NCBI RefSeq assembly: GCF_016863435.1 | Contig: NZ_BOOW01000059.1 | Span: 1 to 63,107, forward strand | Length of the DNA stretch: 63,107 nt | Direction: 5' to 3' | From: Sinosporangium siamense | GTDB taxonomy: Bacteria; Actinomycetota; Actinomycetes; Streptosporangiales; Streptosporangiaceae | Shown here: piece after piece, positions 35,170 to 43,956 of the stretch | Layout: each line of letters begins with the position of its first letter | Numbering within the stretch: position 1 is the first letter of the stretch | Program-made: the position numbers and the translations under genes | Notes under the pieces: generated by a model | Seen by the model: only the letters and a program-made list of their open reading frames with translations | Databases searched by the model: none | What the model was told of the DNA's origin: nothing

Positions 35170-35757
35170 TTATGGCGAGCGACGGCGCTGCAACCCATCG
35201 AGCAAGGCATCCAAACCCTCCTCAAACGCCGCATCCGCGCGTGCGTCGGACCTGGGCCACGGACCGGGCTCCACGTCCGAGTCGGGATCGGCCCACCCCG
35301 ACTGCTGCACCTCCACCGCCACACTCCCGAACACATAGGCCCTGAGCGCATGGACGGCGCCGCCGGCGTCGGCGAGGCCCGCCCGGTCAAGCTGGTCGAT
35401 CTGCTCCCTTATGGCCGCCGCCGTACGCCCCTTGGGCGGGGTCGTGAGCGCCAGTGCGAGCACCCCGGGATGCGCCCGGAGCGCGGCGCGGCAGGCCCGG
35501 CTCCAGTGCCGGGCGACCCCGCGCCAGTCGTCGTCCGACGGCTCCACCACCACGGCGGTCACATGCTCCGCCAAGGCGTCCATCAGCGCGTTTTTGCCTC
35601 TAGGCAGATGATGGTAGATCGCCATGGCCTCCACCTGGAGGGCGTCCCCAAGCCTGCGCATGGTGAGCCGGCGCAGACCCTGACCGTCGGCGATGTGCAG
35701 CGCGGCGTCGATGATGCGCTCCCGTGAGAGTGGCACGGGCGGGCGTTTGGCGGGCAT
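35170..35757 (-). CDS. TetR-family regulator (TetR_C_1 type)
   Basis: A 195-residue repressor. The N-terminal HTH is SRERIIDAALHIADGQGLRRLTMRRL ... VEAMAIYHHLPRGKNALMDA; the C-terminal domain (about 75-190) resembles the tetracycline-repressor ligand domain. Its own promoter contains a palindromic operator 22 nt upstream of the start, so autoregulation is likely. No transporter gene is adjacent; the divergent 36154 gene is about 400 nt away. Confidence 0.9.
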   Translation of the reverse strand: MPAKRPPVPLSRERIIDAALHIADGQGLRRLTMRRLGDALQVEAMAIYHHLPRGKNALMDALAEHVTAVVVEPSDDDWRGVARHWSRACRAALRAHPGVLALALTTPPKGRTAAAIREQIDQLDRAGLADAGGAVHALRAYVFGSVAVEVQQSGWADPDSDVEPGPWPRSDARADAAFEEGLDALLDGLQRRRSP

Positions 35758-35779
35758 ACGAGCATCCTGCCAGCCTTGA

Positions 35780-35794
35780 CCTTACTGCGTAAGG
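35780..35794. promoter_or_regulatory. TetR-type operator palindrome
   Basis: CCTTAC-TGC-GTAAGG, a perfect 6-3-6 inverted repeat, 22 nt upstream of the tetR start. The core TTACNNNGTAA is the common operator form for this regulator class. Confidence 0.75.
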
Positions 35795-36153
35795 GATTCC
35801 CGTCCCGCGTGTCGCATCCACGTGCTGTGGTACGGCGGAAGCCGGTGGAACCTGACCTTTGTCACGCTGGCGTGACATGTCTCCCGCTAATGTCCCCGTG
35901 CACGGGTGGAACGGTGCAGTGGCCATGGCCTGGGGATTTCACCGGCATTTGTGGCACGTGAGGCGACATGTGAACTCGTGATCCGTCCGCCTTGCTCCCT
36001 GAAACCACGGGTCGGTACGGCGCGGCCCCGCGAGTTGGCCGACCTCTTGTCATACCCGGCTCTCCGACGGCGTACGCTGGCCCCGGAGTGAGGAGCGCCC
36101 GTCGGCCCGGTGGTTGACCCGGTCGAGGAGGCCAAGATGAGGAAGGGCAGAGG
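35795..36153. other. 359-nt region without a supported gene
   Basis: No convincing CDS. Contains one GTACGGCGGAAGCC copy (35830-35843) of the dispersed motif. The last 40 nt carry the ribosome site region of the gene at 36154. Confidence 0.5.
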
Positions 36154-36558
36154 ATGGCGTTTTTCCGTCCGCGTGTGACCAGGGAGGCGGAGGTTCGCTA
36201 CCACGCCGACCAGGAGGTCGCGAAGGGCTTCCCCCAGGTGCTGGAGTCGGCGCGCGAGGCCGAGCTCGCCCTGCGCGAGGCGCAGGCCGCGGAGGCCACG
36301 CCCGAGGAGCTGCGCGCCGCCGGGCTCGCCTTCGACCGGGCCATCACCGACGCGCTGCGTGCCGCCGAGGCGGGCCAGCGGGCCACTTTCGGGGTGAAGG
36401 CCTATGACGACCGCATCCGCCGCCGCAAGGCCAAGGCGACCCCGCGTGGCGCCATGTGGACCTCCGAGGTCGACCGCCTCCGCACCCTGCGCGAGATCAA
36501 CCGCATCACCGGCATCGCCCGCGTGCCCCGCCCGGTCCCCCTGGCGGCCCGTCCCTGA
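36154..36558 (+). CDS. Conserved hypothetical protein (134 aa, helical, basic C-terminus)
   Basis: Starts MAFFRPRVTREAEVRYHADQ; an Ala/Glu-rich helical middle (ESAREAELALREAQAAEA) is followed by a basic segment (DDRIRRRKAKATPRG) and a Pro/Arg tail. No domain recognised. AAGGGCAGAGG precedes ATG 36154. It is followed by a strong terminator, so it is monocistronic. Its coding-like codon bias supports a real gene. Confidence 0.75.
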   Translation: MAFFRPRVTREAEVRYHADQEVAKGFPQVLESAREAELALREAQAAEATPEELRAAGLAFDRAITDALRAAEAGQRATFGVKAYDDRIRRRKAKATPRGAMWTSEVDRLRTLREINRITGIARVPRPVPLAARP

Positions 36559-36603
36559 CGCGGGAATCGTTCAGGGCCGCGAGGGCGGCCGCTGAGACAC
36601 CTG

Positions 36604-36636
36604 AAGCCCGGTTTCCCCAAGGGAGACCGGGCTTTC
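36604..36636 (+). terminator. Terminator after the 134-aa gene
   Basis: AAGCCCGGTTTCCC (36604-36617), loop CAA, and GGGAGACCGGGCTT (36621-36634) form a 14-bp stem with one G-T pair, followed by TC. It lies 46 nt past the stop codon. Confidence 0.75.
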
Positions 36637-36765
36637 GCCTGTCTGGACCGGATCCCTCCGCGGGGCCGACAGGTGTGGAGGCCAGGAAGGAAGGCTCTGC
36701 CGTACAACGCGTACAACGGCCCCAAAGCCTCCACGAAAGACCCTGAAGACCCTGAAGACATGAAA

Positions 36766-36797
36766 GGCCCGGTCCTCCTTGGGGGAGAAGCCGGGCC
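36766..36797 (-). terminator. Terminator after the sigma factor gene
   Basis: GGCCCGG (36766-36772) pairs with CCGGGCC (36791-36797). On the minus strand the hairpin is followed by TTTCATG. It is 16 nt past the sigma factor stop. Confidence 0.7.
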
Positions 36798-36812
36798 GAT
36801 GCCTGTAAGGGG

Positions 36813-38198
36813 TCAGCTCGCCCAGTCGAGCAGGGGGCGGGCGTTGCTCGGGTGGCGGAGCTTGGAGAGGGACTCCTTCTCCAGCTGGCGGATGCGCTCC
36901 CGGGTCAGGCCGAGGTGCTTGCCGATCTCGTCGAGGGTGTGCGGCTTGCCGTCCACCAGGCCGAAGCGCAGAGCCATGATCTTGGCCTCGCGGGGGGACA
37001 GGTTGCCCAGCACGCCGCGGAGCTGCTCGCCGAGCAGCTGCCGGTCGACGACCTCCGACGCCTCGGGGGAGTCGACGTCCTCGATCAGGTCGCCGATCGT
37101 GGTCTCGCCGTCCTCGCCGATGGTGGCGTTGAGGCTGATCGGCTGGCGGCTGGTGCGCAGCAGCTCCTCGATCTGGTCCGGCGTCTTGTCCAGCTCGACG
37201 GCCAGTTCCTCGGGGGTGGGCTCCCTGCCAAGGCGCTGGTGCATGTCACGCTCGGTGCGCGACAGCTTGGAGAGCATCTCCAGCACGTGGACGGGCAGCC
37301 GGATCGTGCGGGCCGAGTCGGCGAAGCCACGCTGGATGGCCTGCCTGATCCACCACATGGCGTAGGTCGAGAACTTGTAGCCCTTGGTGTAGTCGAACTT
37401 CTCCACGGCCCGGATCAGGCCGAGGTTGCCCTCCTGCACCACGTCGAGCAGCGCCATGCCGCGATCGGTGTATTTCTTGGCCACCGACACGACCAGCCGC
37501 AGGTTGGCCTCCAGCATGTGGTCCTTGGCCCGCCTGCCGTCGGCGGCGACCCACTCCAGCTCCGAGCGCAGGTCGGCGGCGAGCGCGCCGTCGGCCTCCA
37601 GCCGGTGCTCGGCATAGAGGCCGGCTTCGATGCGCTTGGCCAGCTCGACCTCCTGGGCGGCGGTGAGCAGGGTGCGACGGCCGATCGACTTGAGGTAGGT
37701 GTGCACGGAGTCGCCCATGACCGACGACTGGTCGTCGAGGTCGAAGGGCTCGTTCTCCTCGGTCTCCGCGGTCTCCTCGCCGGTCGAGGCGAGCTGGGCC
37801 GCGTCGGGCTCCTCGTCGTCGCCGATGGGGCCCGGCTTCCCGGCCGCGGCCGGGGTCACGGCTGCGCTCGCCTTCTCCGCGACGGCGACGGCCTTCTCCT
37901 TACGCGCGGTCACACGCGCAGAAGGCTTTGCCGAAGTTTTGCCGGTCTTCGTGGCCGCAGACGTGCGGCGGGAGCCGCCCGTGGCCTTCTCCTCGCCCTC
38001 GGCCAGGCTGACGCCGGAGTCGGTCAGCTCACGCAGGATCGAACGTCCCTCCGCGGGGCTGATGCCCGCCTCGCCGAAGGCGTCGCGCAGTTCGGAGAGG
38101 GAAAGGTGACCCTGGACTCGCCCTCGGTCAAGGAGCTCGGCGAGAGTCGTCGGGGTCGTCTCACGTTCGCGTGAGGTCGCCACGGCGGTTCGGGGCAT
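36813..38198 (-). CDS. RpoD/HrdB-family principal-type sigma factor
   Basis: A 461-residue sigma-70 factor that directs RNA polymerase to promoters. N-terminal region 1.1-like segment (TTLAELLDRGRVQGHLSLSEL, about 15-65), an Ala/Lys-rich variable linker, region 1.2 (SVHTYLKSIGRRTLLTAAQE), region 2 (VVQEGNLGLIRAVEKFDYTKG, YKFSTYAMWWIRQAI), region 3 and region 4 (DEIGKHLGLTRERIRQLEKE). The ending RHPSNARPLLDWAS is typical of group 1/2. SRTERDMHQRLGREP and ARTIRLPVHVLEML differ slightly from classical HrdB, so a group 2 paralogue is possible. Its own terminator follows. Confidence 0.9.
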   Translation of the reverse strand: MPRTAVATSRERETTPTTLAELLDRGRVQGHLSLSELRDAFGEAGISPAEGRSILRELTDSGVSLAEGEEKATGGSRRTSAATKTGKTSAKPSARVTARKEKAVAVAEKASAAVTPAAAGKPGPIGDDEEPDAAQLASTGEETAETEENEPFDLDDQSSVMGDSVHTYLKSIGRRTLLTAAQEVELAKRIEAGLYAEHRLEADGALAADLRSELEWVAADGRRAKDHMLEANLRLVVSVAKKYTDRGMALLDVVQEGNLGLIRAVEKFDYTKGYKFSTYAMWWIRQAIQRGFADSARTIRLPVHVLEMLSKLSRTERDMHQRLGREPTPEELAVELDKTPDQIEELLRTSRQPISLNATIGEDGETTIGDLIEDVDSPEASEVVDRQLLGEQLRGVLGNLSPREAKIMALRFGLVDGKPHTLDEIGKHLGLTRERIRQLEKESLSKLRHPSNARPLLDWAS

Positions 38199-38551
38199 GA
38201 GGACACCTCCTCCATCACGGAGTCGTCGATCGGCTGTCGGTTGGTGGGGCGGTCACGTCCGCTCGGCGCACCAGTAGCAATAACGTCATTTGGCCGAGTT
38301 TGTTCCCGAAGGGCGGCTAGGGCGGGTATGAACGGGCGTTGATCCGCGGCCGGAAGGACCGGTCGTTCACCGGGAATCAGCTGATCGCACGGCACGGGCG
38401 GGCCGATCGGGCGACGGTCAACACGCCGGCGAGCAAGGGGCGGCACGCCGATCACTCACCGGGAAAGCCATGATCCCACCCCGCGAACGCGCGTGACACC
38501 GCGGGCCGCCCGAAGGCGGCCCCAAGGCCTCTGCCCCGCAACAGAGGCGAA
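38199..38551 (-). terminator. Gap between the secreted protein and sigma factor genes, with two hairpins
   Basis: The hairpins GGGCCGCC (38513-38520)/GGCGGCCC (38525-38532) and CCTCTG (38537-38542)/CAGAGG (38549-38554) follow the stop of the secreted acidic protein gene and could terminate it. The remaining 38199-38510 should hold the sigma factor promoter; no clear -35/-10 pair is obvious to me. Confidence 0.5.
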
Positions 38552-38962
38552 CTAGTCCGTCTTCAGATCCTCGGCCTCACCGGGAATCGAGTTGCTCGGC
38601 TCGCCGGTCTCCTCCTCAGGCGACTCCTGCGGCTGGCCGGCCTCCTCGGAGACGTCCGGCGCCACCGGCATCGGCATCGGCTCGACGCCGCTCATGCGCT
38701 CCTCCGTCCAGTAATCCGCAGTGTCCTCAGGGTCTTCCTGAAGATCGTGGGAGACGACGTAATCGTCGGGCTTGGAGGACTCACCGGCAGGGGTGCCGCC
38801 TTCGGCGGGAGTGCCGTGGGGGGCCGTCTCGCCGCCCGCGGGTCTGCCGTCGCTCTTGCCGCCGGGCAGGCCGGCCGCCGCGGCGGTGGAGACGGATATG
38901 CCGCCGACGAGGACCGCGCCCACCACGGCGGCGGAGATCCACATCTTGCGGGTTCGGTTCAT
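38552..38962 (-). CDS. Exported acidic hypothetical protein
   Basis: A 136-residue protein with a signal peptide (MNRTRKMWISAAVVGAVLVG ... TAAAAG) and a mature part very rich in Glu, Asp, Pro and Ser (DLQEDPEDTADYWTEE, EEAGQPQESPEEETGEPSN). No domain. ATG 38962 has an excellent ribosome site (AAGGAG, 6 nt away); the longer upstream frame is not needed. Probably disordered and extracellular or anchored by an uncleaved signal. Confidence 0.8.
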   Translation of the reverse strand: MNRTRKMWISAAVVGAVLVGGISVSTAAAAGLPGGKSDGRPAGGETAPHGTPAEGGTPAGESSKPDDYVVSHDLQEDPEDTADYWTEERMSGVEPMPMPVAPDVSEEAGQPQESPEEETGEPSNSIPGEAEDLKTD

Positions 38963-39098
38963 CGATATCTCCTTGAACAGGAAAACCCCGCCGCCTCGCG
39001 GCGGAGAGGGCGCGGCTGCGGCTTGCGCCCTTCCTTGTCTCCTTCGTGACACGCGTGCCTCTCCCTCTTGAGACGCGTGCGAGGGGCCGCAGGTTCCG

Positions 39099-40415
39099 TC
39101 ACGGTCGGGTCTCGGAAGATCGTCTAGGGTCGAGAGGCAGGTCGGGCCGCCCTTCGCGGAGCGCGGCGAGATCGGGTTTGCCGTTGGCGAGCAGCGGCAG
39201 GGCCGCGGTCACCTCCAGCTCGCGGGGCAGGGCGTGCGAGGGCAGCGCCGCCCGGCCGTGCTCCCGCAGATCCGCGAGCGTGGGCGGCGTGCCCCGGGGC
39301 ACCACCACGGCGACCACCCGCTCGCCCCACTCGGGGTCGGGCCGCCCCACCACCGCCACCTCGGCGACGGAGGGGTGCTCGGCGAGCACGGCGGCCACCC
39401 GTGCGGCCACCACCTTCTCGCCCCCGGTGTTGATCAGGTCGTCGGCCCGCCCCAGCACCCGCAGCCGCCCCCCGGCCAGCTCGCCGAGATCGCCGGTGCG
39501 GAACCAGCCGCCGGTGAGGGCCTCGGCCGTCGGACCGGGAGCCAGGCGATATCCCGAGAACAACGTCGGCCCCGACAGCAGGATCCGCCCCCCGTCGCCG
39601 ATCGCCACCCTCATCCCGTCGAGCGGCAGCCCGTCGTAGACACAGCCGCCCGACGTCTCGCTCATGCCGTACGTCGTGACGACGCGCGCTCCGCGCTCCC
39701 GCGCCGCGGCGAGCAGCCCGGGCGGCGCGGCGGCCCCGCCGAGCAGGATCGTGCGGAACCCCGACAGGTCGGCGCCGGCCTCGATCATGCGCCGCAACTG
39801 GGTCGGCACCAGCGAGACGTGGTCGGCGCCGGAAGCGGCGACCTCCTCCACGCGGAAACGCCCGTGCACGATCGGCTCGGTGCCGGAGCGTGCCGCCCGC
39901 ACCAGCACCTGCAGGCCCGACACGTGCGACGGGGGCAGGCAGCACAACCAGCGTTCGCCCGGGCCCGCCCCGAGCCGCCGCAGCGAGGCGTCGGCGGACG
40001 CCAGCAACGCCGAGGCGGGCAGCTCGACCCCCTTGGGCACGCCGGTGGTGCCGCTCGTGGCGATCACGACCGCGACGTCGCCGCGCACTCCGCCGCCGCC
40101 CGGGCGGCGCCGCACCCCGTCCTCGGTGACGACGTGCGTCGGCCGCAGCACGTCGAGCGCCTCCCGCAGCGCCGGCCCGGGCAGCGCGGGCGACAGGGGG
40201 AGTACGGCGGGAGCCTCGCCGTCCAGTGCCGCCGTGAGCGCCTCGGTGAGTGCCGGCCCCGGCGGCAGCACCACCGCGTGCAAGGCGCGCTCAAGCGGCG
40301 CCGGAACGGCGGCGGACAGGGGAAAAGGCATGGAGGCGAAGGACGGAAGATCGAGCGGGACGGTGGGTGCTCCGCCCCCCGAAGGCCGCTCCGCGTGTTC
40401 GAATCCGGTCGCCAC
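39099..40415 (-). CDS. menE: o-Succinylbenzoate-CoA ligase MenE (AMP-binding enzyme)
   Basis: Activates o-succinylbenzoate with CoA in menaquinone synthesis. The adenylation signature is IATSGTTGVPKGVELP; later motifs are YGMSETSGGCVYDG, GWFRTGDLGEL and LGRADDLINTGGEKV, with the C-terminal Lys in PLLANGKPDLAAL. Up to 438 residues from the GTG at 40415, which sits 7 nt behind a TAACCT -10 box (40423-40428, leaderless); ATG 40331 would give 410 residues. Divergent from menD. AMP-binding enzymes can be hard to name, but the menD/menF context makes MenE likely. Confidence 0.85.
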   Translation of the reverse strand: MATGFEHAERPSGGGAPTVPLDLPSFASMPFPLSAAVPAPLERALHAVVLPPGPALTEALTAALDGEAPAVLPLSPALPGPALREALDVLRPTHVVTEDGVRRRPGGGGVRGDVAVVIATSGTTGVPKGVELPASALLASADASLRRLGAGPGERWLCCLPPSHVSGLQVLVRAARSGTEPIVHGRFRVEEVAASGADHVSLVPTQLRRMIEAGADLSGFRTILLGGAAAPPGLLAAARERGARVVTTYGMSETSGGCVYDGLPLDGMRVAIGDGGRILLSGPTLFSGYRLAPGPTAEALTGGWFRTGDLGELAGGRLRVLGRADDLINTGGEKVVAARVAAVLAEHPSVAEVAVVGRPDPEWGERVVAVVVPRGTPPTLADLREHGRAALPSHALPRELEVTAALPLLANGKPDLAALREGRPDLPLDPRRSSETRP

Positions 40416-40422
40416 GGTCGTA

Positions 40423-40428
40423 AGGTTA
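40423..40428 (-). promoter_or_regulatory. -10 box for menE
   Basis: Minus-strand TAACCT, 7 nt before GTG 40415, with no ribosome site: leaderless start predicted. Confidence 0.5.
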
Positions 40429-40672
40429 GTGGGGCAGGAGGCCCGCCGCGGTGCGGGGTGGACCGGAGGTCCGGTGCGCGGCGGGTGGGATGAGATGCGA
40501 CGATGGGGTGAGCGTGGACAAGGCGAGTGACGGTGCGTTCCATGTGTGCACCGCCGGCGCCGCACCGCTCCCCCCTAGAGGCGAGGAGGCACGGGAGGGC
40601 AGGGACGCCTTCCAGGGGAGGCTCTTGTCCGGCTTCTCCTGTTTCCCCCGCCGTCCCTGATCTGGAGGCTTC

Positions 40673-42331
40673 GTGAACCCCGCCACGGCGCTGGCGACCG
40701 TGCTAGTCGACGAACTCGTGCGCTGCGGCCTCACAGAGGTGGTGCTCGCCCCGGGGTCGCGCTCGGCGCCCCTGGCCCTCGCTTTCCACGCCGACTCCCG
40801 GGTGCGGCTGCACGTGCGCATCGACGAGCGGTCGGCCTCCTTTCTCGCGCTCGGCATAGCCCGCCGCTCCGAGCGCCCGGTCGCGCTGGTGTGCACGTCG
40901 GGCACGGCGGCGGCCAACTTCCACCCGGCCGTGGTCGAGGCCGACGAGTCGGGCGTGCCGCTGCTCGTCCTGACCGCCGACCGTCCGCCCGAGCTGCGCG
41001 GCACCGGCGCCAACCAGACGATCGACCAGATCAAGTTGTACGGCTCGGCCGTACGCTGGTTCACCGAGGTCGGGGCGCCGGAGAACCGCACCGGCCAGGT
41101 CGCCTACTGGCGGTCGCTGGCGTGCCGCGCCTACCAGCGGTCGCTCGGCCCGTCCGACCCCGGGCCCGTGCACCTCAACCTGGCCTTCCGCGAGCCGCTG
41201 ATCCCCGACGGCGACACCGCTTGGTGCGAGTCGCTCGCCGGCGACGCGGGCGGCCCCTGGATCAGGGCCAGGGTCGCGCCGCCCGCCGCGGCGCTGCACA
41301 TCCCGCCGACGCGGCGCGGCGTGCTCGTCGTCGGCGACGGCGCATCCAACGTGCGGCGCTACGTCGCCGCCGCGGGCATGGCCGGATGGCCGGTGTTGTC
41401 GGAGCCGATCGGCGGCGGCCGTTACGGCGACCACGCCGTGTCCACCTATCACTATCTGCTGGGGCTGCCGGAGTTCGCCGAGAAGCACCGGCCCGAGGTG
41501 GTCGTGACGCTGGGCCGGCCCGGATTGTCCAAGACGCTGCTCAACTGGCTCACCTACGCCGACGAGCACATCGTCGTCAGCCCGGGGCTCAACCGCTGGC
41601 CCGACCCGACCCGCTCGGCCACCCAGGTGGCCCAGGTCGTCGACATCCCGGTCGCCGCCGGCGACGACTCGTGGCTGCACACCTGGCGCCGGGCCGACGC
41701 GGTCGCCCGCGCGGCGATCGACGAGGTGCTTGACGCAGGCGGCCTGTCCGAGCCGCGCCTCGCCCGCGACCTCGCCGACGTCCTGCCCAACGGCTCGCTG
41801 CTGTTCTGCGGCTCCTCGATGCCGGTGCGCGACCTCGACCAGGCCATGCGGCCCCGGCGCGGCCTGCGCCTGCTCGCCAACCGCGGCGCGTCCGGCATCG
41901 ACGGGCTCGTGTCCAGCGCGATGGGCGCCGCCCTCGCCCACAACGGCCCGTCCTATGCCCTCCTCGGCGACCTCGGGTTCCTCCACGACCAGAACGGCCT
42001 GGTGCTGGGGCCGCGCGAGCCGCGGCCCGACCTGTGCCTGGTCGTGGTCAACAACGACGGCGGGGGCATCTTCTCGCTCCTGCCGCAGGCGTCGCTGCGC
42101 GACTCGTTTGAGCGCATCTTCGGCACGTCGCACGGGGTCGACCTCGCCTATACGGCGGCCTCGACGGGCACGCCGTACACGCTGGTGACCGAGGTGGAGC
42201 AGCTGCCGCGGGCGATCAGGGGGGAGGGGCTGCGCGTCGTCGAGGTGCGCACCGACCGCGACGCCAACGCGGCGCTCCACCACGACCTGCGCGAAGCCGC
42301 CTTCGAGGCGCTGCGGGCGGAGCTCTTCTAG
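40673..42331 (+). CDS. menD: SEPHCHC synthase MenD
   Basis: A thiamine-diphosphate enzyme joining isochorismate and 2-oxoglutarate to form 2-succinyl-5-enolpyruvyl-6-hydroxy-3-cyclohexene-1-carboxylate in menaquinone synthesis. 552 residues, typical. N-terminal VLAPGSRSAPLALAF and CTSGTAAANFHPAVVEA; the ThDP-binding region GDLGFLHDQNGL ... VVVNNDGGGIFSLLPQA. The GTG start follows GGAGG by 5 nt. Divergent from menE with 257 nt between. Confidence 0.97.
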   Translation: MNPATALATVLVDELVRCGLTEVVLAPGSRSAPLALAFHADSRVRLHVRIDERSASFLALGIARRSERPVALVCTSGTAAANFHPAVVEADESGVPLLVLTADRPPELRGTGANQTIDQIKLYGSAVRWFTEVGAPENRTGQVAYWRSLACRAYQRSLGPSDPGPVHLNLAFREPLIPDGDTAWCESLAGDAGGPWIRARVAPPAAALHIPPTRRGVLVVGDGASNVRRYVAAAGMAGWPVLSEPIGGGRYGDHAVSTYHYLLGLPEFAEKHRPEVVVTLGRPGLSKTLLNWLTYADEHIVVSPGLNRWPDPTRSATQVAQVVDIPVAAGDDSWLHTWRRADAVARAAIDEVLDAGGLSEPRLARDLADVLPNGSLLFCGSSMPVRDLDQAMRPRRGLRLLANRGASGIDGLVSSAMGAALAHNGPSYALLGDLGFLHDQNGLVLGPREPRPDLCLVVVNNDGGGIFSLLPQASLRDSFERIFGTSHGVDLAYTAASTGTPYTLVTEVEQLPRAIRGEGLRVVEVRTDRDANAALHHDLREAAFEALRAELF

Positions 42332-42508
42332 CGAGGGCCCTTCCGAACGGGATCTGCCGAGGGCCGCCCCCCGGGTCTCCGCCGCCGGCATGACTAGGGG
42401 GCCGGCTATTGCACGCCCAGGGGGCGCCCTTCGCGCAGTGGTGCTTTTGATCTACTTTGTAAAGGCGCTCGGCCGTGACCCGTCCCGCCTCCTGGGAGAA
42501 TGCGATGC

Positions 42509-43165
42509 ATGGCGACGCCGTACTCCACCCTCACCGCCCCCGTCGACTACGAGAGCGAGATCCGCAGGTCGCGCTTCCTGTGCGCGCTGGCCCCCGCTCC
42601 CACCGAGGCCGAGGCGAGGGCGTTCGTGGCGGAGGTGTCGGCGCGGCACAAGGACGCCACGCACAACTGCTCGGCCTACGTCATCGGGGGTGACCGTTCG
42701 GTGCGCCGGGCCGACGACGACGGTGAGCCGTCGGGCACGGCCGGGCCGCCCATGCTGGACGCGCTCGTCAAACAGGGGCTGAGCGACGTCGTCACTGTCG
42801 TGACACGCTATTTCGGCGGTGTGCTGCTCGGCGCGGGCGGCCTCGTGCGGGCATACGGCGGAGCCGTGTCGAGGGCCGTGGCCGAGGCGGGGGAGCGGGG
42901 GCTGCTGATCCGCATGGTGCCGGCCCGGGTGGTGGCGGTGCGCATCGGACACGCCCACGCCGGGAGGCTGGAGAACGACCTGCGGGCTTCGCCGTATCCC
43001 GTGCGGGGGGTCGCCTACGGCGCGGACGTCACGGTGGAGGCGGCGGTGCGTGAGGACGACCTGGAGTCTTTCCTGAAGTTCGTCGCCTCGCTGACGGCGG
43101 GTCGTGCGGTCGCGGAGCCGGGGCGGACGGTGTACGTTCCTGGGGGTGAGGACAACCACAACTGA
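42509..43165 (+). CDS. YigZ/IMPACT family protein
   Basis: A 218-residue protein: SRFLCALAPAPTEAEARAFV, HKDATHNCSAYVIGG, DDDGEPSGTAGPPML and VTRYFGGVLLGAGGLVRAYGG are UPF0029/IMPACT signatures; a C-terminal DUF1949-like domain follows. ATG 42509 is favoured (GGGAG 10 nt upstream); ATG 42500 is the alternative. Function in bacteria is not established. It stands between menD and the DedA gene. Confidence 0.9.
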   Translation: MATPYSTLTAPVDYESEIRRSRFLCALAPAPTEAEARAFVAEVSARHKDATHNCSAYVIGGDRSVRRADDDGEPSGTAGPPMLDALVKQGLSDVVTVVTRYFGGVLLGAGGLVRAYGGAVSRAVAEAGERGLLIRMVPARVVAVRIGHAHAGRLENDLRASPYPVRGVAYGADVTVEAAVREDDLESFLKFVASLTAGRAVAEPGRTVYVPGGEDNHN

Positions 43166-43230
43166 AAGAATGTGGTGTACCTCACATCACTCAATGGTCA
43201 TCCTCATGCCTCAGTGAAAGCGTAGATTCA

Positions 43231-43236
43231 TACCCT
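43231..43236 (+). promoter_or_regulatory. -10 box for the DedA gene
   Basis: TACCCT followed by 7 nt and ATG 43244 without a ribosome site; leaderless start predicted. Confidence 0.5.
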
Positions 43237-43243
43237 GTCTCTC

Positions 43244-43882
43244 ATGACTGAAACCGAGATCGGCGGCATCGCGGGCTGGGCCGTGGGCCTGATGGAAACG
43301 ATGGGTGAACCGGGCGCGGCGCTCGCCATCGCGCTCGAAAACCTGTTTCCGCCGCTGCCCAGCGAAGTTATCCTTCCGCTCGCCGGCTTCACCGCCAGCC
43401 AGGGCAAGATGAGCCTGATCGGCGCGGTGTTGTGGACCACTCTCGGATCGGTCGTCGGTGCCCTGGCGCTCTACGGCGTCGGCGCGCTGCTCGGCAGGGA
43501 GCGCACGCTCGCGATCGCGGGGAGGATTCCCTTCGTCAAGATCTCCGACATCGAGAAGACCGAGGCGTGGTTTCAGCGCCACGGCAAGAAGACGGTCTTC
43601 TTCGGGCGCATGATCCCGATCTTCCGCAGTCTCATCTCGGTGCCCGCCGGTGTGGAGCGTATGCCCATCCCGACATTCATGCTGCTCACCGCGCTCGGCA
43701 GCCTGATCTGGAACACGATCTTCGTGGTCGCGGGCTACACCCTCGGTGAGCACTGGGGGCTGGTCGAGGAATACGCCGGGTTCCTGTCCAAGGGCGTGCT
43801 GGTCGTGGTGGTGCTGGCGGTCGTGCTCTTTGTCGTGGTCCGCATGCGGGAGCGGCGGACGGCGGGCAAACACCGCATGTAG
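43244..43882 (+). CDS. DedA-family membrane protein
   Basis: A 212-residue member of the DedA superfamily, now known to include flippases for polyprenyl-phosphate or phospholipid carriers. The family motif ENLFPPLPSEVILPLAGF lies near the N-terminus, GALALYGVGALLGRE in the middle, and FFGRMIPIFRSLISVPAGV carries the conserved Arg. At least four hydrophobic segments. Ends with a basic tail. Followed by a strong terminator. Confidence 0.92.
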   Translation: MTETEIGGIAGWAVGLMETMGEPGAALAIALENLFPPLPSEVILPLAGFTASQGKMSLIGAVLWTTLGSVVGALALYGVGALLGRERTLAIAGRIPFVKISDIEKTEAWFQRHGKKTVFFGRMIPIFRSLISVPAGVERMPIPTFMLLTALGSLIWNTIFVVAGYTLGEHWGLVEEYAGFLSKGVLVVVVLAVVLFVVVRMRERRTAGKHRM

Positions 43883-43900
43883 TCACGGCACCGGGTTTGC

Positions 43901-43937
43901 ACGTGCGGCGGGTCGTCCCGCCGCACGTTTTCTATTT
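43901..43937 (+). terminator. Terminator between dedA and menF
   Basis: A perfect 12-bp stem: ACGTGCGGCGGG (43901-43912) and CCCGCCGCACGT (43917-43928), followed by TTTCTATTT. It serves the DedA gene and may also act on the convergent menF. Confidence 0.85.
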
Positions 43938-43956
43938 CCCTGTTCGGTGCTTCGCT

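Noticed and set aside
40390-40410. tRNA-like TTCGAATCC sequence
   Set aside because: It lies inside or at the start of menE and no cloverleaf can be drawn around it.
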